The notes below the pieces were generated by a model, which was given only the letters and a program-made list of their open reading frames with translations, made no database searches and was not told the origin of the DNA. This document shows, in pieces, positions 46,537 to 57,582 of a stretch of 64,000 nt of DNA. Source of the stretch: Blastomyces gilchristii SLH14081 (lineage: Eukaryota > Ascomycota > Eurotiomycetes > Onygenales > Ajellomycetaceae); the NCBI RefSeq assembly GCF_000003855.2, contig NW_003101658.1:264388-328387 (forward strand), given 5' to 3'. The position numbers were made by a program, and so were the translations under genes. Every line of letters starts with the position of its first letter. Positions within the stretch are counted from its first letter, which is position 1.

Positions 46537-46794
46537 TATAAGAAATTCTGCTTCTCATGAATTCTTTATCTCTATTTCTATCTCTTATGTAATCAATAGG
46601 GCTAGCAGCCCTTGACTACACATAACTATATAGACTGAAGTTCATGAATACTATTTATAACTCAGCTTGAATGTTATTATATATTTGACCTCTATATTTT
46701 ATCTTCCTATCACAAATACTTCTAGTAGTTAATAGTACATATCACGCCAAGCTGCAAACACCCGAATAATCACCTGCGAGCACTTATTCTTACA
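46537..46794 (+). repeat. Ty3-A2 3' LTR
   Basis: 258 bp, preceded by the same AGAGAGAGAGATA purine tract as in Ty3-A1. It is followed directly by TSD TATCT. Confidence 0.92.
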
Positions 46795-48748
46795 TATCTT
46801 GAATCTCAATGTGATGAGATGTTCTGTTACTAGGAAATATTATACTCTTATAACTTACTTCATTTTATATAGACTCTGACAGAGTAGTCTCATTAAGCTC
46901 TCTCTATATACTTTTACATTCTGTGAAATAGTGGTATATAGATCATCTCATTCCTGTAATAGTATACTATTTAAAAAACACAGATATATAATCAATTGAT
47001 TTGATCTTTCATTCTTTAACAGTTGATATAGTGAATAGACTATGTGATATAGACCCTGATATCACTGCAGTATATAATCTTATATAATAAATACTCTGCT
47101 GTTATAAGAACTCTCTAATCATTCAGCAAGCTCTAAAGCAGATGATTTCTCTCTTATTATTGAATTTTCAATCATATACTCATTTATCTGTAAGAATATT
47201 CATTTCTGAGACCTTCTTAATAATAATATATGTCTTCTTCTATTCAAATATCTTAATCTTCTTTTTCATTGTCTCATGTCAATAGTTTCAGTCTGAGCTT
47301 CTCTTGACTTCTGTCAGTATAGTTGATTGATCTGTCAGAACACTTAGAATAGAATTATTCTTATTAATGAAATCTTCAGACTCTTCATCTATAACAAGCT
47401 GTGTCTTATTATCTAGAAGATAGATTGAATCAATTACACTCTCTAAGTTCTTATTTACAATTATCTTCAAAATATCTGACTTTTTCTTTATAAGTCTTTT
47501 TAAAAGACAGTGTTGTTATTTCTCTCTGACATTCAGAATGTTCAATTTATTAAACAATTCATTGAATTCTCTCACTATATTTACAGGTGTGTTTGCACTC
47601 ATGTCAAGAGCTTTATTAAATATAACATCTCATACAATCTCAAGACAACATATAACAGAATCTCATACACAATATTAATGTAATTCTTGATATTCAATCA
47701 GCTGTTATTTCTTATCATCAGTTCTATCTGCAAGCTTATTTAATACTTTCAAATTCTTCTTATAGATCTTGCACTCTCATCTTCATATTCAATGAATAGA
47801 AGATTGCATCTCAGTTCATACTTTAAAAGATGTAAGTAATGTTTCTTTCTTACATTCAAATATCTTTATTAATGTTGAGAATGTGTTGATTATCATGATC
47901 ACAGCTTGTATTACTTCATCTCAAAGTTCTCTCTCTAATTCACTATTAAATAGTAGATTTCATATCTTTTCTACAATTATTCAATTTACATGTTTCACTG
48001 AGTCATTTGATTATAATGTATCAGATGTAGTTATTTCATATGCTATTTCTTTACTCTGATAGTAAGTCTTAAGTTCTTGACTTTTGAACTCTTCTTCATC
48101 ATCTCAGTGTAGAATTTCAACTCAATATTATATAGTTATCTTAATATTTATAATGAAATTTATTAATCTTATAGTAGATTCTCTCTTTCTCATTATAAGA
48201 ATTGTTCATCTATAACAGATTGTATTATCTATTATACTTAATTAGTAGCTTATACTCTCTCTAATAAGAGTGTCATTTCTGTTAAAAAGTGTTTTTTCAC
48301 TCTCTGTCAGATTGATGAAGAATCTCATTACTGGTTTAACAGCTTGTATTATAGATATGAAGATTGAATGTGTTATTTTTATCTGAACACAGACTTTGCA
48401 GAATAATAAAGCTTATTAACTAATAATTCTCATCTCTAGATGTGAATCTGCTGTTATTTTTATAATATCTGTGAGATTCAGATATTCTAGCTTTTAATAC
48501 TATTATATCATTATAAGTTCTATAATCTTTATATCATTTCTTTCAGATAGTGTTAATATTATGTCATCTTTCATCTGTAATATATTCACAGATTTAAAAT
48601 TATCATTGAGTATAGCAAATCTGATTAAGTCTCTGTATATAATCAGTCTTTTCATCTCATAGATATCATTCTCATTTAATCTTACTGTAAATGAGAATAT
48701 GTAATCAGAAGACATAATCAATATAGTATGATTATTCTTATATATTAA

Positions 48749-49438
48749 CTACTTATAGATATAACTCTGATGTACAAGCTTATTCATACTCATGAGATTC
48801 ACTTCTAACTTTGAGACATAGCAGACATTATTTAACAGTATATCTGTCTCTTTCACTGAAATCTTTATATCTTCTATAGCTGTAGCAGAGATCACTGTTT
48901 TATCTACTATTTTTAACATCACTTTCATCTTCTGAGATTTTATCATGACAAGATCTCTGTGAGATGTGATATAAGTGCCTGATTCAGAGTCTAGAATTCA
49001 GATATCTTTTTCTATCTGATTACTCACATAGATCTTTTTTTTGATATAAAATACTTACTTTATAATATTGTGAATAGAAGTAGTATCTGTATTCTCTGTA
49101 TTCTTGTCTTCATTCTTATTTCTATTCATATTAAATTTTGAAGAATGTTTCTCAGAGTATTTCTTTCAACAGTTAGTCTGAATATAATCAATCTTTTGAT
49201 AATAATAGCAGGTTCTTACATTATTATCTCTACATTCAGGTTTGAATTCAGTGTTCTTATTCTTATTATTATCTTTGTTTTTATCTTTCTTATTCTTGTC
49301 TTGAGTGTTATTCATGAGATTTTTTATGAATTCAGTACTACTATTTTCTGCAGTAGAAAGATGTAGAAGTATGTTATAATATAATCTTATAAAGTCTTCT
49401 TCTAAAGATCTTGAATTATTCTTATTAATCTGATTCAT
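48749..49438 (-). pseudogene. gag and protease relics of Copia-1
   Basis: The piece 49,166-49,438 encodes a basic, Asn/Lys-rich gag tail ending in a CCHC knuckle. Its second Cys and His have become Tyr (CYYYQKIDYIQTNC). The piece 48,749-48,946 encodes the end of the Copia protease and the start of the pre-integrase region (VCYVSKLEVNLMSMNKLVHQ). Both are on the minus strand, in the order expected for a Copia gag-pol. Stops separate them. Confidence 0.75.
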
Positions 49439-50508
49439 TCTATTCTTTATAAAGAATACTCAATCTCTATTAACTTCTGTCAGTAATCTATTGAAAAATA
49501 TGACATCTTCAATCTTATATCTCAGACAGATATAATCAGTTCTGATAATAATTAATTATTCAATAAAAGCTCTGTCAGATTCTTTGCTTTTGAAGATTAT
49601 TTCAATAAGCTCTTCAAATAAATAAGTTCTGTGTATAGCAGATCTTTTAGAAAAGTTATTCTTTATAATAGTTTATAAAGTATAAGCTGATAATTTGAAC
49701 TTCTTAAGTATAGTGAAATAAGTCTTGATCTGCAGAATAATTGCAGATTATATATAATTATATAATTAAAGATTGTATTCTTTTCAGAAATATTATATAT
49801 TTATAATAGTATTCTTACTAAAATTATTATTTTTAAGAATATTATTGATTTCAGACTGTTCTACAGCTAAAAGAATTTTCTCTCTTTATATTAAGTAGTT
49901 AATGAATTCAGTGAGAATAATTAATCTTTTGATAAGTCTTACTTAGCTTCTGAATTCTTTAAAAACTTTTATTATAATAGATATTTTCTCTTTTTATTAA
50001 AGATATTTTATCAGATCTGCTTTTATCTCATTATCTACAGAGTCACTTCTACTGATCTTTATTCACTCAATCTCATGCTGAAGTCTTGTAATTTCAAGTC
50101 TTATATAAGTCTTCTCACTTACTGAGCTATTGTTATTTCAGTTACTTAAGTCTCTTACATTATCTAACATCTCACTGATATCTTTAACTGAGTCTTTATA
50201 TATATTGAACTTATCAGACTGTTCTTCTGTAATAATTTCATTCAGCTTAAATATCTCTGAAGCTGTCTTCTGATTTATTATTAATATTAACAGTGATCTG
50301 TGATCTTGTGTTTACTACTCTGATATTTTCTCATTTCTTTATCTTGAAGATATATATTCTTTTATTAAGTCAGACATCTTCTCAGATCTTAGATTAATTA
50401 TGAGTTCAATTACTTAATAAATTATCTAGACACACTTGTAATGATGTGTGAAGATATTAATTGTATGTTATTTTACAGCTTTTCATTGCGTGTGAAGAGC
50501 TTCATAAT

Positions 50509-50608
50509 CTCTTGAAGAATAATATTGTTGTGTTGTAATCTAACTACGCGAGTTACACTAAATAGATTAAGGTGGCACGTGACTAGAGTAGGTGTAGTAA
50601 TCATCAAC
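50509..50608 (-). repeat. Copia-1 5' LTR
   Basis: About 100 bp, colinear with 30,945-31,044. It joins directly to the remaining part of the Ty3-B2 5' LTR at 50,609. Confidence 0.75.
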
Positions 50609-50899
50609 ACACTTCACAGATTCCACGTACGCTCTGATTCTCAGTCATTCTCAATCACTGATTCTCGGCCGTCACAAACATATACACTTCAATTCTCAGC
50701 CATTCTCAATCACCAATCCTCAGCTGCTATAAACGCGTGTATATTCTTTCACCCTGAAGCTTTATCATATACATGTATAAATATTCATCTTAATTGCTGA
50801 TTCTTATACTTTCTCTTTTCTTTCTTCTTTAACATTTTTATCTTTGTTATATAAGATCTATCAATATTATACTGATCTATTCAGTGTAGATCTCTTACA
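50609..50899 (+). repeat. Ty3-B2 5' LTR, remainder
   Basis: Continues the 47-bp piece at 30,898-30,944 after the ACACT duplication and ends TCTCTTACA. It aligns with 56,042-56,332 of the 3' LTR and contains two degenerate copies of the family's 55-bp tandem unit. Confidence 0.85.
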
Positions 50900-51035
50900 C
50901 TATAAAAACATTCATTGTCTTCTTATTAGAAAATAATTATTTATGTATTATCTTCTTATCAGAAATAATTATTTATTAAGAGATATCTGAACACATAACA
51001 ATGTATAAGAAATAGAGAAACAGTTAAATAGTTAA

Positions 51036-54000
51036 GTGAACACTGAGTTCTTAGATAGAAGCTTACTCATCAATTACTCTAATTCTGTAATAAAATCTTA
51101 TAAGAGAATGTCAGTGAAAGATCTGAGAGTTCTGACACTTAGATATATAAGATATTCATATGATTACATTTCTTCAGATTTCACAGATATTATATATCTA
51201 ATAATTGATATAATCATGTCTAATGATAATATGAAACTCTTAAATATAAGTATAGACACAGTATCACAGTGACTCTGAGTAATGTTGAAACTATAATAAT
51301 AATAAATAGCTGATATACATGCAACTTAATAATATCAATATGAAGAGATTTAATAATTATTATAATAAGAAACTCATACAATTTCAACATCTATAGAATT
51401 AAATATAAAAGCACTGAAAGAATGCTTAGATACTTCTGTATATTTTAATACTTTCAATCTCACTCTCCACTCATTATGAAGAATGAAAATGCTTGTGAAA
51501 CTGAGTATAGATAAAGATTTTATCAGTTTATTAATCAATCAAGATTGATATATCAATGAATAATTGAAGAATTGCATGAAACAGAAGTTTTATTCATGAA
51601 TAAAAGTATGTAAATCAGTGTTGCAAACTTCTGACAATATTATGAAACATCTTGATATTCTGTTTCAAGACACTGTTATATAACAGAAAGTATTAGATTG
51701 ATTACAGAGTATCTGACAGAGAAATACTTCTCTTACAATATTCATCTCTGACTTCAATATCAAGATTCTAGAAGTAGGTGATTAATCTTGAGAGAATTGA
51801 ATAAAGATTAGCATGCTTAAGAAGACATTAACTTTCAAACTCTTACAGACTCTTGTAAGTATAGATAAAGATCAGACTTATGAAGGCTTCTGCACACAGC
51901 TTCAGATAATGAATGATTATCTTATCAAGCTCAAGAATATACAGAACAGTAATAGAAGATATTACATCTCAGTAACTTATACACTTACACTGAGAAATAA
52001 CAATAATGCAGATGCTATGAATTGAATAGACTTAAATATCTATATATAAGCAAGAGTCTCTGCTGTCTGAACAGACTTCTGAGTCTCTGAGATCACTCTC
52101 AAAGAAGTCACTGATTAATATCAACATAGAGTGTGTATTAACTGTAACTGATTAGAATATATTGCTTTCAACTGCTGATTAATCTATATATCTTTATATT
52201 TGAGAGAAAGAGCAGTGTCTTCTTATTTAAAGAATGAATCAGCATCTGTCCACATCAATCATATTATATTAGAGAAAGATTCAGAGAATAACTATGAGAA
52301 TATCTCAGTGAAACAGAGAAAAGATTAACTTCTATTTAAATTTATAAACAGAAGCTTGAAGAGGTCAGATGATAATAATTTAAAAAGAAGATAATAATGA
52401 ATGTGATTCTTGTATCTACTGTGATTAATAACATGTATAATATGAAGATTATAATAGACAGTAATCTATGTCACTATACAATGATAAAATCTTCAGTTGT
52501 AAGATATTATAATCTTCAGTATATTTCTCTATTAAAACTCTGACTTCTCATAGAATTTAATGATTCAAAAGATATTTATATCTATTACATGATAAAGCTG
52601 ATCATAGATATAGAAGAACATCAACATGAAAATATCTATATATATGAAGTTGATAATCTTGATTATAATCTTATATTAGAACTTGTCTGACTATCTGAAC
52701 AAGGCATCTTATTAAATGCTTGAAACAGAAGCTTGATATTTCCTAACAATGATAGAGTTCATGAAGATAACATTCACAAGATTATAAACCTGACACAGAT
52801 CTCTGTCAATGTGTATAAAATACTCTGAAAAAGAAGTCATTATCAAAATCACTGACAGAGTCACTAATAGCAAGACTATGTATCAATCTATTCTGCCAGT
52901 CTGACTGATATCAAAAAGGCTTTAGAAAAGTTATTCTGTGTTACAATAATAGATTCTTATATGAAACTCTCTTAATAATATTATGAATATCTAGATATCT
53001 TCTGATAAGATAATATTATAAACATATCTCTCTTACAAGATTCTGAAGTGAATCACAGTATCAAGTTAGAGAAAAAGAATGATAAGAACTCTGAACTGTT
53101 ATAAGACCCTCTTTATAATATATCTCAAGATGAACTTCTTCTTCTTCAAAAGACACTCAATGATCTGTTGAATAAAGAATTTATATATATTAGTAACTCT
53201 TTCACTGCAGCCTCTATTCTCTTTGCAAAGAAATCAGATGAAGAACTCTGATTCTGTGTGAACTACTGAGATCTGAATAGATTGATAAAGAAAGATTGAT
53301 ATCTCTTATCTCTCATCAATGAAACCCTAGCACAGATCAGATAAGCTCAATAATTTATAAAACTAGATATTATTACTGCATTTCATAAGATTCATATCAC
53401 TGAAGAAGATAAATAACTTACAGTATTTCAAACATATTATAGTCTCTTTGAATAAATAGTCACACTTTTTAAACTGATTAACACTCTCAGTACATTTCAG
53501 AAGTATATCAACTGAGCACTCTGAGATTTTCTTGATAAGTTTATATCTGCTTATCTAGATGACATTCTCATCTTCACTGATGAATTCAGAAAAGAATATC
53601 AAGAATATGTACAAAAGATATTACAACAGTTATAAGAAGCAGAACTACTGATAGATATTGATAAGTGTGATTTTGAAGTTAAGAGTATCAAGTATCTGAG
53701 TTTTATTATAGAAGCTGGTAAGAAGATTCAAATGAATTCTGAGAAAGTCTCTATCATTCTTGAATGAGAAGCTCTGTATACTGTGAAAGATGTATAAAGC
53801 TTCATCAGATTTGCTAACTTCTATCAGTGATTTATATGAAACTTCTCAGATATTATAAGATTACTTACAGATCTTACTAAGAAAGACTCAGTATTTCAAT
53901 GATCAGTAGACACTGAAGCTGCATTTACACAGATAAAGAAGATATTTATTAATACTTCTCTACTGATAATCTTTGATTCTGATTATGAGACAGTTATTAA

Positions 54001-55560
54001 AGCTGATTTCTCTGACTACATGATAGAAGAAGTGATATTATAATATGATAATGAAGATATTCTATGATTATATGTCTTCATATCTAAGAAACTGAGTTCT
54101 GCTGAATGCAATTATGAGATCTATGACAAGAAACTTCTCACAATTGTATACTGTTTAGAAGAATGAGACTCTGAACTTCAAAGTATCTCTGAGTTTAAGA
54201 TAATTACAGATTATAAGAATCTTAAATACTTCACAACTATCTGTAAACTTACTGAATAACAGATATAATAATCTGAGTTCTTAAGCTGCTTTTATTTTAC
54301 AATACACTACTGTTCTGACAGTCAGAACTCAATGACAGATGCTCTCTTACAATAAGAGTAAGATATATTATTCAATGTAACAGATACTTGCTGAATGAAC
54401 TGAGAGCATCAGCTCTTGAATTCAAAGATACTAGTTGATCAAGATGAAACAGCTCACAGCACTATACATGCTTCTCTGATTAGAACTGTTACTGATATCT
54501 CAACTTCTTCTGAATCTATATTAAATAAGCTATGATATACAGCAGCTCAAATCAATGAACTTCTTCAAGCACTCACTGAAGCAGTATAACAAGAAGCATT
54601 CTGATTTTCCCTGGAATTATAAGTAAGAACTGATATCTCAGAATGTTCAATTGATAATAATAATGCTCTACAATTCTGCAAATGACACTGAGTCTCTCAC
54701 TCTGAACTCTTACATACTCAGATAATGCAAGAGATGCATGATTCATGTATAACTGATTATTCAGACTGTGAATAACTGTATAAAATGATCTCTCAAGAAT
54801 TCTATTAATCTGAGATATTAAACAGTATTAGATACTTTGTCTGAAACTGCAATCACTGTTCTTTCATTATCTTATGAAAGAATCATAGAAAAGATCTACT
54901 GAAATCACTTAATATTTCTGATAGAATCTGATAAGATGTGATAATTGACTTCACTATTAATTTATCTGAGAGTAAGAGTTGTAGAAACATTCTGATCATT
55001 ATGAATTGATTAAGCAAAGATGTAATATTGAAATCTTATAATAAGATAAATATCAAACAAGTCACTGAAGTCTTTCTACAGAGCCTGTTCTATCAGATGT
55101 ATAAATTACTGAGATTCATAGTATCAGATCAGAGCTGTTAATTTATAAGCACTCTCTGAACTAGAATCTGTCAAGTTCTTAAGATTATATACTATCTGTC
55201 AACTGTCTATCACTCTGAGACTGATAATGCATCAGAACAGACAATTCAGACTGTAGAGAATTATATTTATAAGTTCTGCAATTATTTATAAGATGATTGA
55301 TATAATCTTCTTCTATATACAGAGATCACTATTAACAGTTAGAATACTGTTTTAACAGATGTAAGTCTGTTCTTTCTTATACATGAATATTACATGAAAG
55401 TGTTGAATCTTCTAGAGATTACACAGTTCACACTGAATCTCTGCAGTTCAATTCAGATTGCTGACAATATAGTAATAAAGCTCTAAGATGTCTGTAATTG
55501 AGCAGAGACCTTCATAGCAACTGTGAAATAAGATTAAGAGAATCAAATCAATGTTCACTG
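51036..55560 (+). pseudogene. gag-pol relic of Ty3-B2
   Basis: Gag pieces (51,036-51,272 and 51,813-52,025) are followed by a knuckle remnant and then a protease region near 52,430. The reverse transcriptase (about 53,150-53,720) has FAKKSDEEL and an intact YLDDILIF. RNase H and an integrase with VSDQ and TDNASEQ blocks follow. The frame is interrupted by many TGA, TAA and TAG codons. The element has no chromodomain that I can see. Confidence 0.82.
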
Positions 55561-55999
55561 AGATCTCACTGAATAATATAAGATAGAAGATCTGATATGA
55601 TTAAATCTTAAGAATATATAAATCACATGTTCATTTCATATGCTAGATTACTGCCATATCAGATATAAAGTAATAGAAGTTCTAGATAGTCATAACTACT
55701 ATCTTGACACATTATCAGAAATTCATGATGTATTTCACACAAGCTTGCTCTGCTGTGCTATCACTGATCTGTTTTCTTCTTAACTGACTTCTGACTGACA
55801 ACTGCCAGAGATCATAGAAGAAGATAATGAACTTGAGTGAGAGATTGAAGAAAATTTCAATAAGAGATTACACAGCTGCAGCTGATAATATCTTATGAAA
55901 TGAGTTGACTATAATTAACTGATCTGAACTCTGAGTTCTGTGTTATCTGAAACAGTGACTCTTAACTGATGAGAACTGCTTCTGAAAAGAGGGAACTAA

Positions 56000-56332
56000 T
56001 GTGACAGGCTGCGCCTGATCAATCATATAGACTATTCTGTTACACTTCACAGATTTCACATACACTCTGATTCTCAGTCATTCTCAATCACTGATTCTCA
56101 GCTGTCATGAACACATACACTCTGATTCTCAGTCATTCTCAATTGCTGATTCTCAGCTGCTATGAATACATGTATATTCTTCTGCTCTGAAGCTTCATCA
56201 TATATATGTATAAATATTCATCTCAATCACTGATTCTTGCACTTTCTCTTTTCTTTCTTCTTTAATATTTTTATCTTTGTTATATAAGACCTATCAATAT
56301 TATACTGATCTATTCAGTGTAGGCCCCTTACA
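56000..56332 (+). repeat. Ty3-B2 3' LTR
   Basis: 333 bp, starting TGTGACAGGC and ending CCCTTACA. It is shorter than the 364-bp LTRs of Ty3-B1, mainly by small deletions. The TAAT following it matches the base of the left flank. Confidence 0.9.
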
Positions 56333-56830
56333 TAATTATAGTAATAAAAATAGATTTAATCTATATATTTAAGTAATTAATAATTGATTGAAAATCAGTT
56401 GATAATCAATTCAGTATTATTATTAAATTCAAGAATAATTTCAGTATTAAATTGATTTTAAATTGATTTTAAATTGATTTTAAATTAATTCTGAATTGAT
56501 TATAATAATAAAAATAGATTTAAGCTATATATTTAAGTAATTAATAATTGATTGAAAATCAGTTGATAATCAATTCAGTATTATTATTAAATTCAAGAAT
56601 AATTTCAGTATTAAATTGATTTTGAATTGATTTTGAATTGATTCTGAATTAATTATTAATTAATTATAGTAATAAAATAAATTCAATCTGTATATTTAAG
56701 TAATTAATAATTGATTGAAAATCAGTTAATAATCAATTCAGTGTAAATTATATAAATACTTACTTTATTATTAAATTCAAGAATAATTTCAGTATTAAAT
56801 TGATTTTAAATTGATTTTGAATTAATTGTA
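56333..56830 (+). repeat. Three tandem units of about 165 bp inside TIR-1
   Basis: Units at about 56,333-56,500, 56,501-56,660 and 56,661-56,830 share ATTTAAGTAATTAATAATTG and TTCAAGAATAATTTCAGT. Each ends in a run of an 11-bp subrepeat (AAATTGATTTT). The left remnant of TIR-1 ends in the same subrepeat (30,849-30,897), so Ty3-B2 inserted within this array. Confidence 0.8.
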
Positions 56831-56944
56831 GAATTGATGGTAAATAATTAAGAAAGAAAGAGTGGTTTCAAATTACAAGAAAAGATGTATTGAGTGAGGT
56901 CAGGTAGTGGCACGGGCCACATTTGCGAGGTCAGCTTACATAAC

Positions 56945-56982
56945 GAGGTCAAGTGGCGCACTTAGCGAGGTCAAGTTTTCTG
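56945..56982 (-). repeat. Right terminal inverted repeat of TIR-1
   Basis: 38 bp, the exact inverse of 30,596-30,633. Two further GAGGTCA motifs lie just inside, at about 56,897 and 56,928. Confidence 0.9.
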
Positions 56983-56988
56983 CTTCCT

Positions 56989-56998
56989 GTAGTAGGAG
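56989..56998. repeat. Target-site duplication of TIR-1, right copy
   Basis: GTAGTAGGAG, identical to 30,579-30,588. Confidence 0.85.
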
Positions 56999-57582
56999 AC
57001 AACAACCCTGGCTGTGTCAATATTAGTAATAGCGGCGGTGACAAATACAGTATCCAAGGCTAGGCTGCAGGCTTCCTGGAGGATCTTTGGCTGGGCTTGC
57101 AGCGAAGAGATTTTCATAGCATGGTTTCTCGTAACACGAGGCTACATCGACATTCATCAACATACTCCGTCACGGTAAACGATTGGTACTTATTATTTGA
57201 ATTCTTTTGAAAGCAGCAGAATTGACCTGATTGATAACTTTGGTGCTAATCTGTCTACAGATGTATATATAGGTATGGTATGCAACTCTCCATTATTTGT
57301 ATGCCAACAGAGTTCGGATAAAGATGCCAGACGCTAGTCCCTTTGCAGTCTAGCCGCGGCGTGGCAGCCCTCTGCTTTAGTCAGCGCCCCATTTCCGTGG
57401 GGTCCAAGCGTCTCCCGCGAGTTCTGGTTGCTTTTATAAATGTTATCATTCCCCGACACGAGGAAACAAATCCCACGACAACCCTTTGTTTCTGTCCTTC
57501 CCACCTTCTCGCCGGGTGTTATAACACCTCCTGCTGCTGCTGACTCCTCTCATTTTCCGGTCCATGGTTCATTGACCAGAAG
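56999..57582 (+). promoter_or_regulatory. Upstream region of the Ycf1-like transporter with two Yap1-type motifs
   Basis: 584 bp of normal composition between the TIR-1 duplication and the ATG. It contains TTAGTAA at 57,023-57,029 and TTAGTCA at 57,377-57,383. These are the two commonest core forms of the Yap1/AP-1 response element. Yeast YCF1 is a Yap1 target, which makes the sites plausible, but 7-mers occur by chance and no conservation can be checked here. Confidence 0.3.

Larger units (their letters stand above)
39543..46799 (+). mobile_element. Ty3-A2: second full-length chromodomain Ty3/Gypsy element with TSD
   Basis: The element is 39,548-46,794 (7,247 bp), flanked by TATCT on both sides (39,543-39,547, 46,795-46,799). 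LTRs are 258 bp: 39,548-39,805 and 46,537-46,794, the latter starting TATAAG after a G to A change. It is colinear with Ty3-A1 throughout. The gag knuckle remnant lies near 40,863. Reverse transcriptase open pieces lie at 41,718-41,903 and 41,976-42,197 (YLNDVIVYF), and an integrase piece at 43,629-43,859. The GPY/F tail reads VFHISLLHKYKKF near 44,420, followed by a chromodomain remnant near 44,510-44,670. It carries the same extra 3' module (44,700-46,536). Differences from Ty3-A1 are almost all C/T or G/A. It lies in the same orientation as Ty3-A1, 453 bp downstream, inside the same Copia element. Confidence 0.93.
30945..50608 (-). mobile_element. Copia-1: Ty1/Copia retrotransposon split by two Ty3-A elements
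   Basis: The minus-strand Copia element is about 5.16 kb once the two inserts are removed. It is present as 31,045-31,838, 39,085-39,547 and 46,795-50,508 between about 100-bp LTRs (30,945-31,044 and 50,509-50,608). The LTRs are colinear and differ at about six sites, all transitions. In the minus-strand order the element shows a gag zinc-knuckle remnant (about 49,166-49,215) and a protease/pre-integrase segment at 48,749-48,946 with NNVCYVSKLEVNLMSMNKL, the Copia L-NVLYVP-L-NLLS pattern. A reverse transcriptase YVDD-type motif (LYIND) lies near 39,480-39,500. The RNase H block TEAEYITASETAYK lies near 31,555-31,605. ACACT flanks it on both sides (30,940-30,944 and 50,609-50,613). The exact termini are uncertain by a few bases because the called ends are not TG...CA. 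Confidence 0.85.
30898..56332 (+). mobile_element. Ty3-B2: Ty3/Gypsy retrotransposon split by Copia-1
   Basis: The plus-strand element is about 5.77 kb once Copia-1 is removed. Its 5' LTR begins TGTGACGGGC at 30,898, is broken at 30,944, resumes at 50,609 and ends at 50,899. Its 3' LTR is 56,000-56,332, preceded by the purine tract AAAAGAGGGAACTAA. The flanks share TAAT (30,894-30,897 and 56,333-56,336). The internal region carries gag (from 51,036) with a CCHC knuckle remnant near 52,131-52,175. It also carries a reverse transcriptase with an intact YLDD (53,552-53,563), RNase H (about 53,960-54,350) and an integrase with D...D...E blocks (about 54,900-55,300). All frames contain stops. It is the same family as Ty3-B1. 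Confidence 0.88.
30589..56988. mobile_element. TIR-1: about 0.96-kb non-autonomous inverted-repeat transposon hosting the whole nest
   Basis: A perfect 38-bp inverted repeat beginning CAGAAAACTTGACCTCGC lies at 30,596-30,633 and (inverted) 56,945-56,982. Outside it are 7 and 6 unmatched bases and then a 10-bp direct duplication (30,579-30,588 and 56,989-56,998). Removing Ty3-B2 and everything inside it leaves about 309 bp on the left and 656 bp on the right. The element is thus under 1 kb, with no coding capacity, like a MITE. TGACCTC/GAGGTCA motifs recur near both ends (at least three on the left, four on the right), as transposase-binding subterminal repeats often do. The right half holds three tandem units of about 165 bp. 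The 10-bp duplication suggests a Mutator-like superfamily, but that is inference. The termini keep CG doublets while the interior is AT-rich. Confidence 0.82.

Noticed and set aside
30600..57000. The AT-rich block as a centromere core
   Set aside because: It is fully explained by nested transposons with clean boundaries and active-looking genes a few hundred bases away on both sides. Nothing positive points to a centromere.
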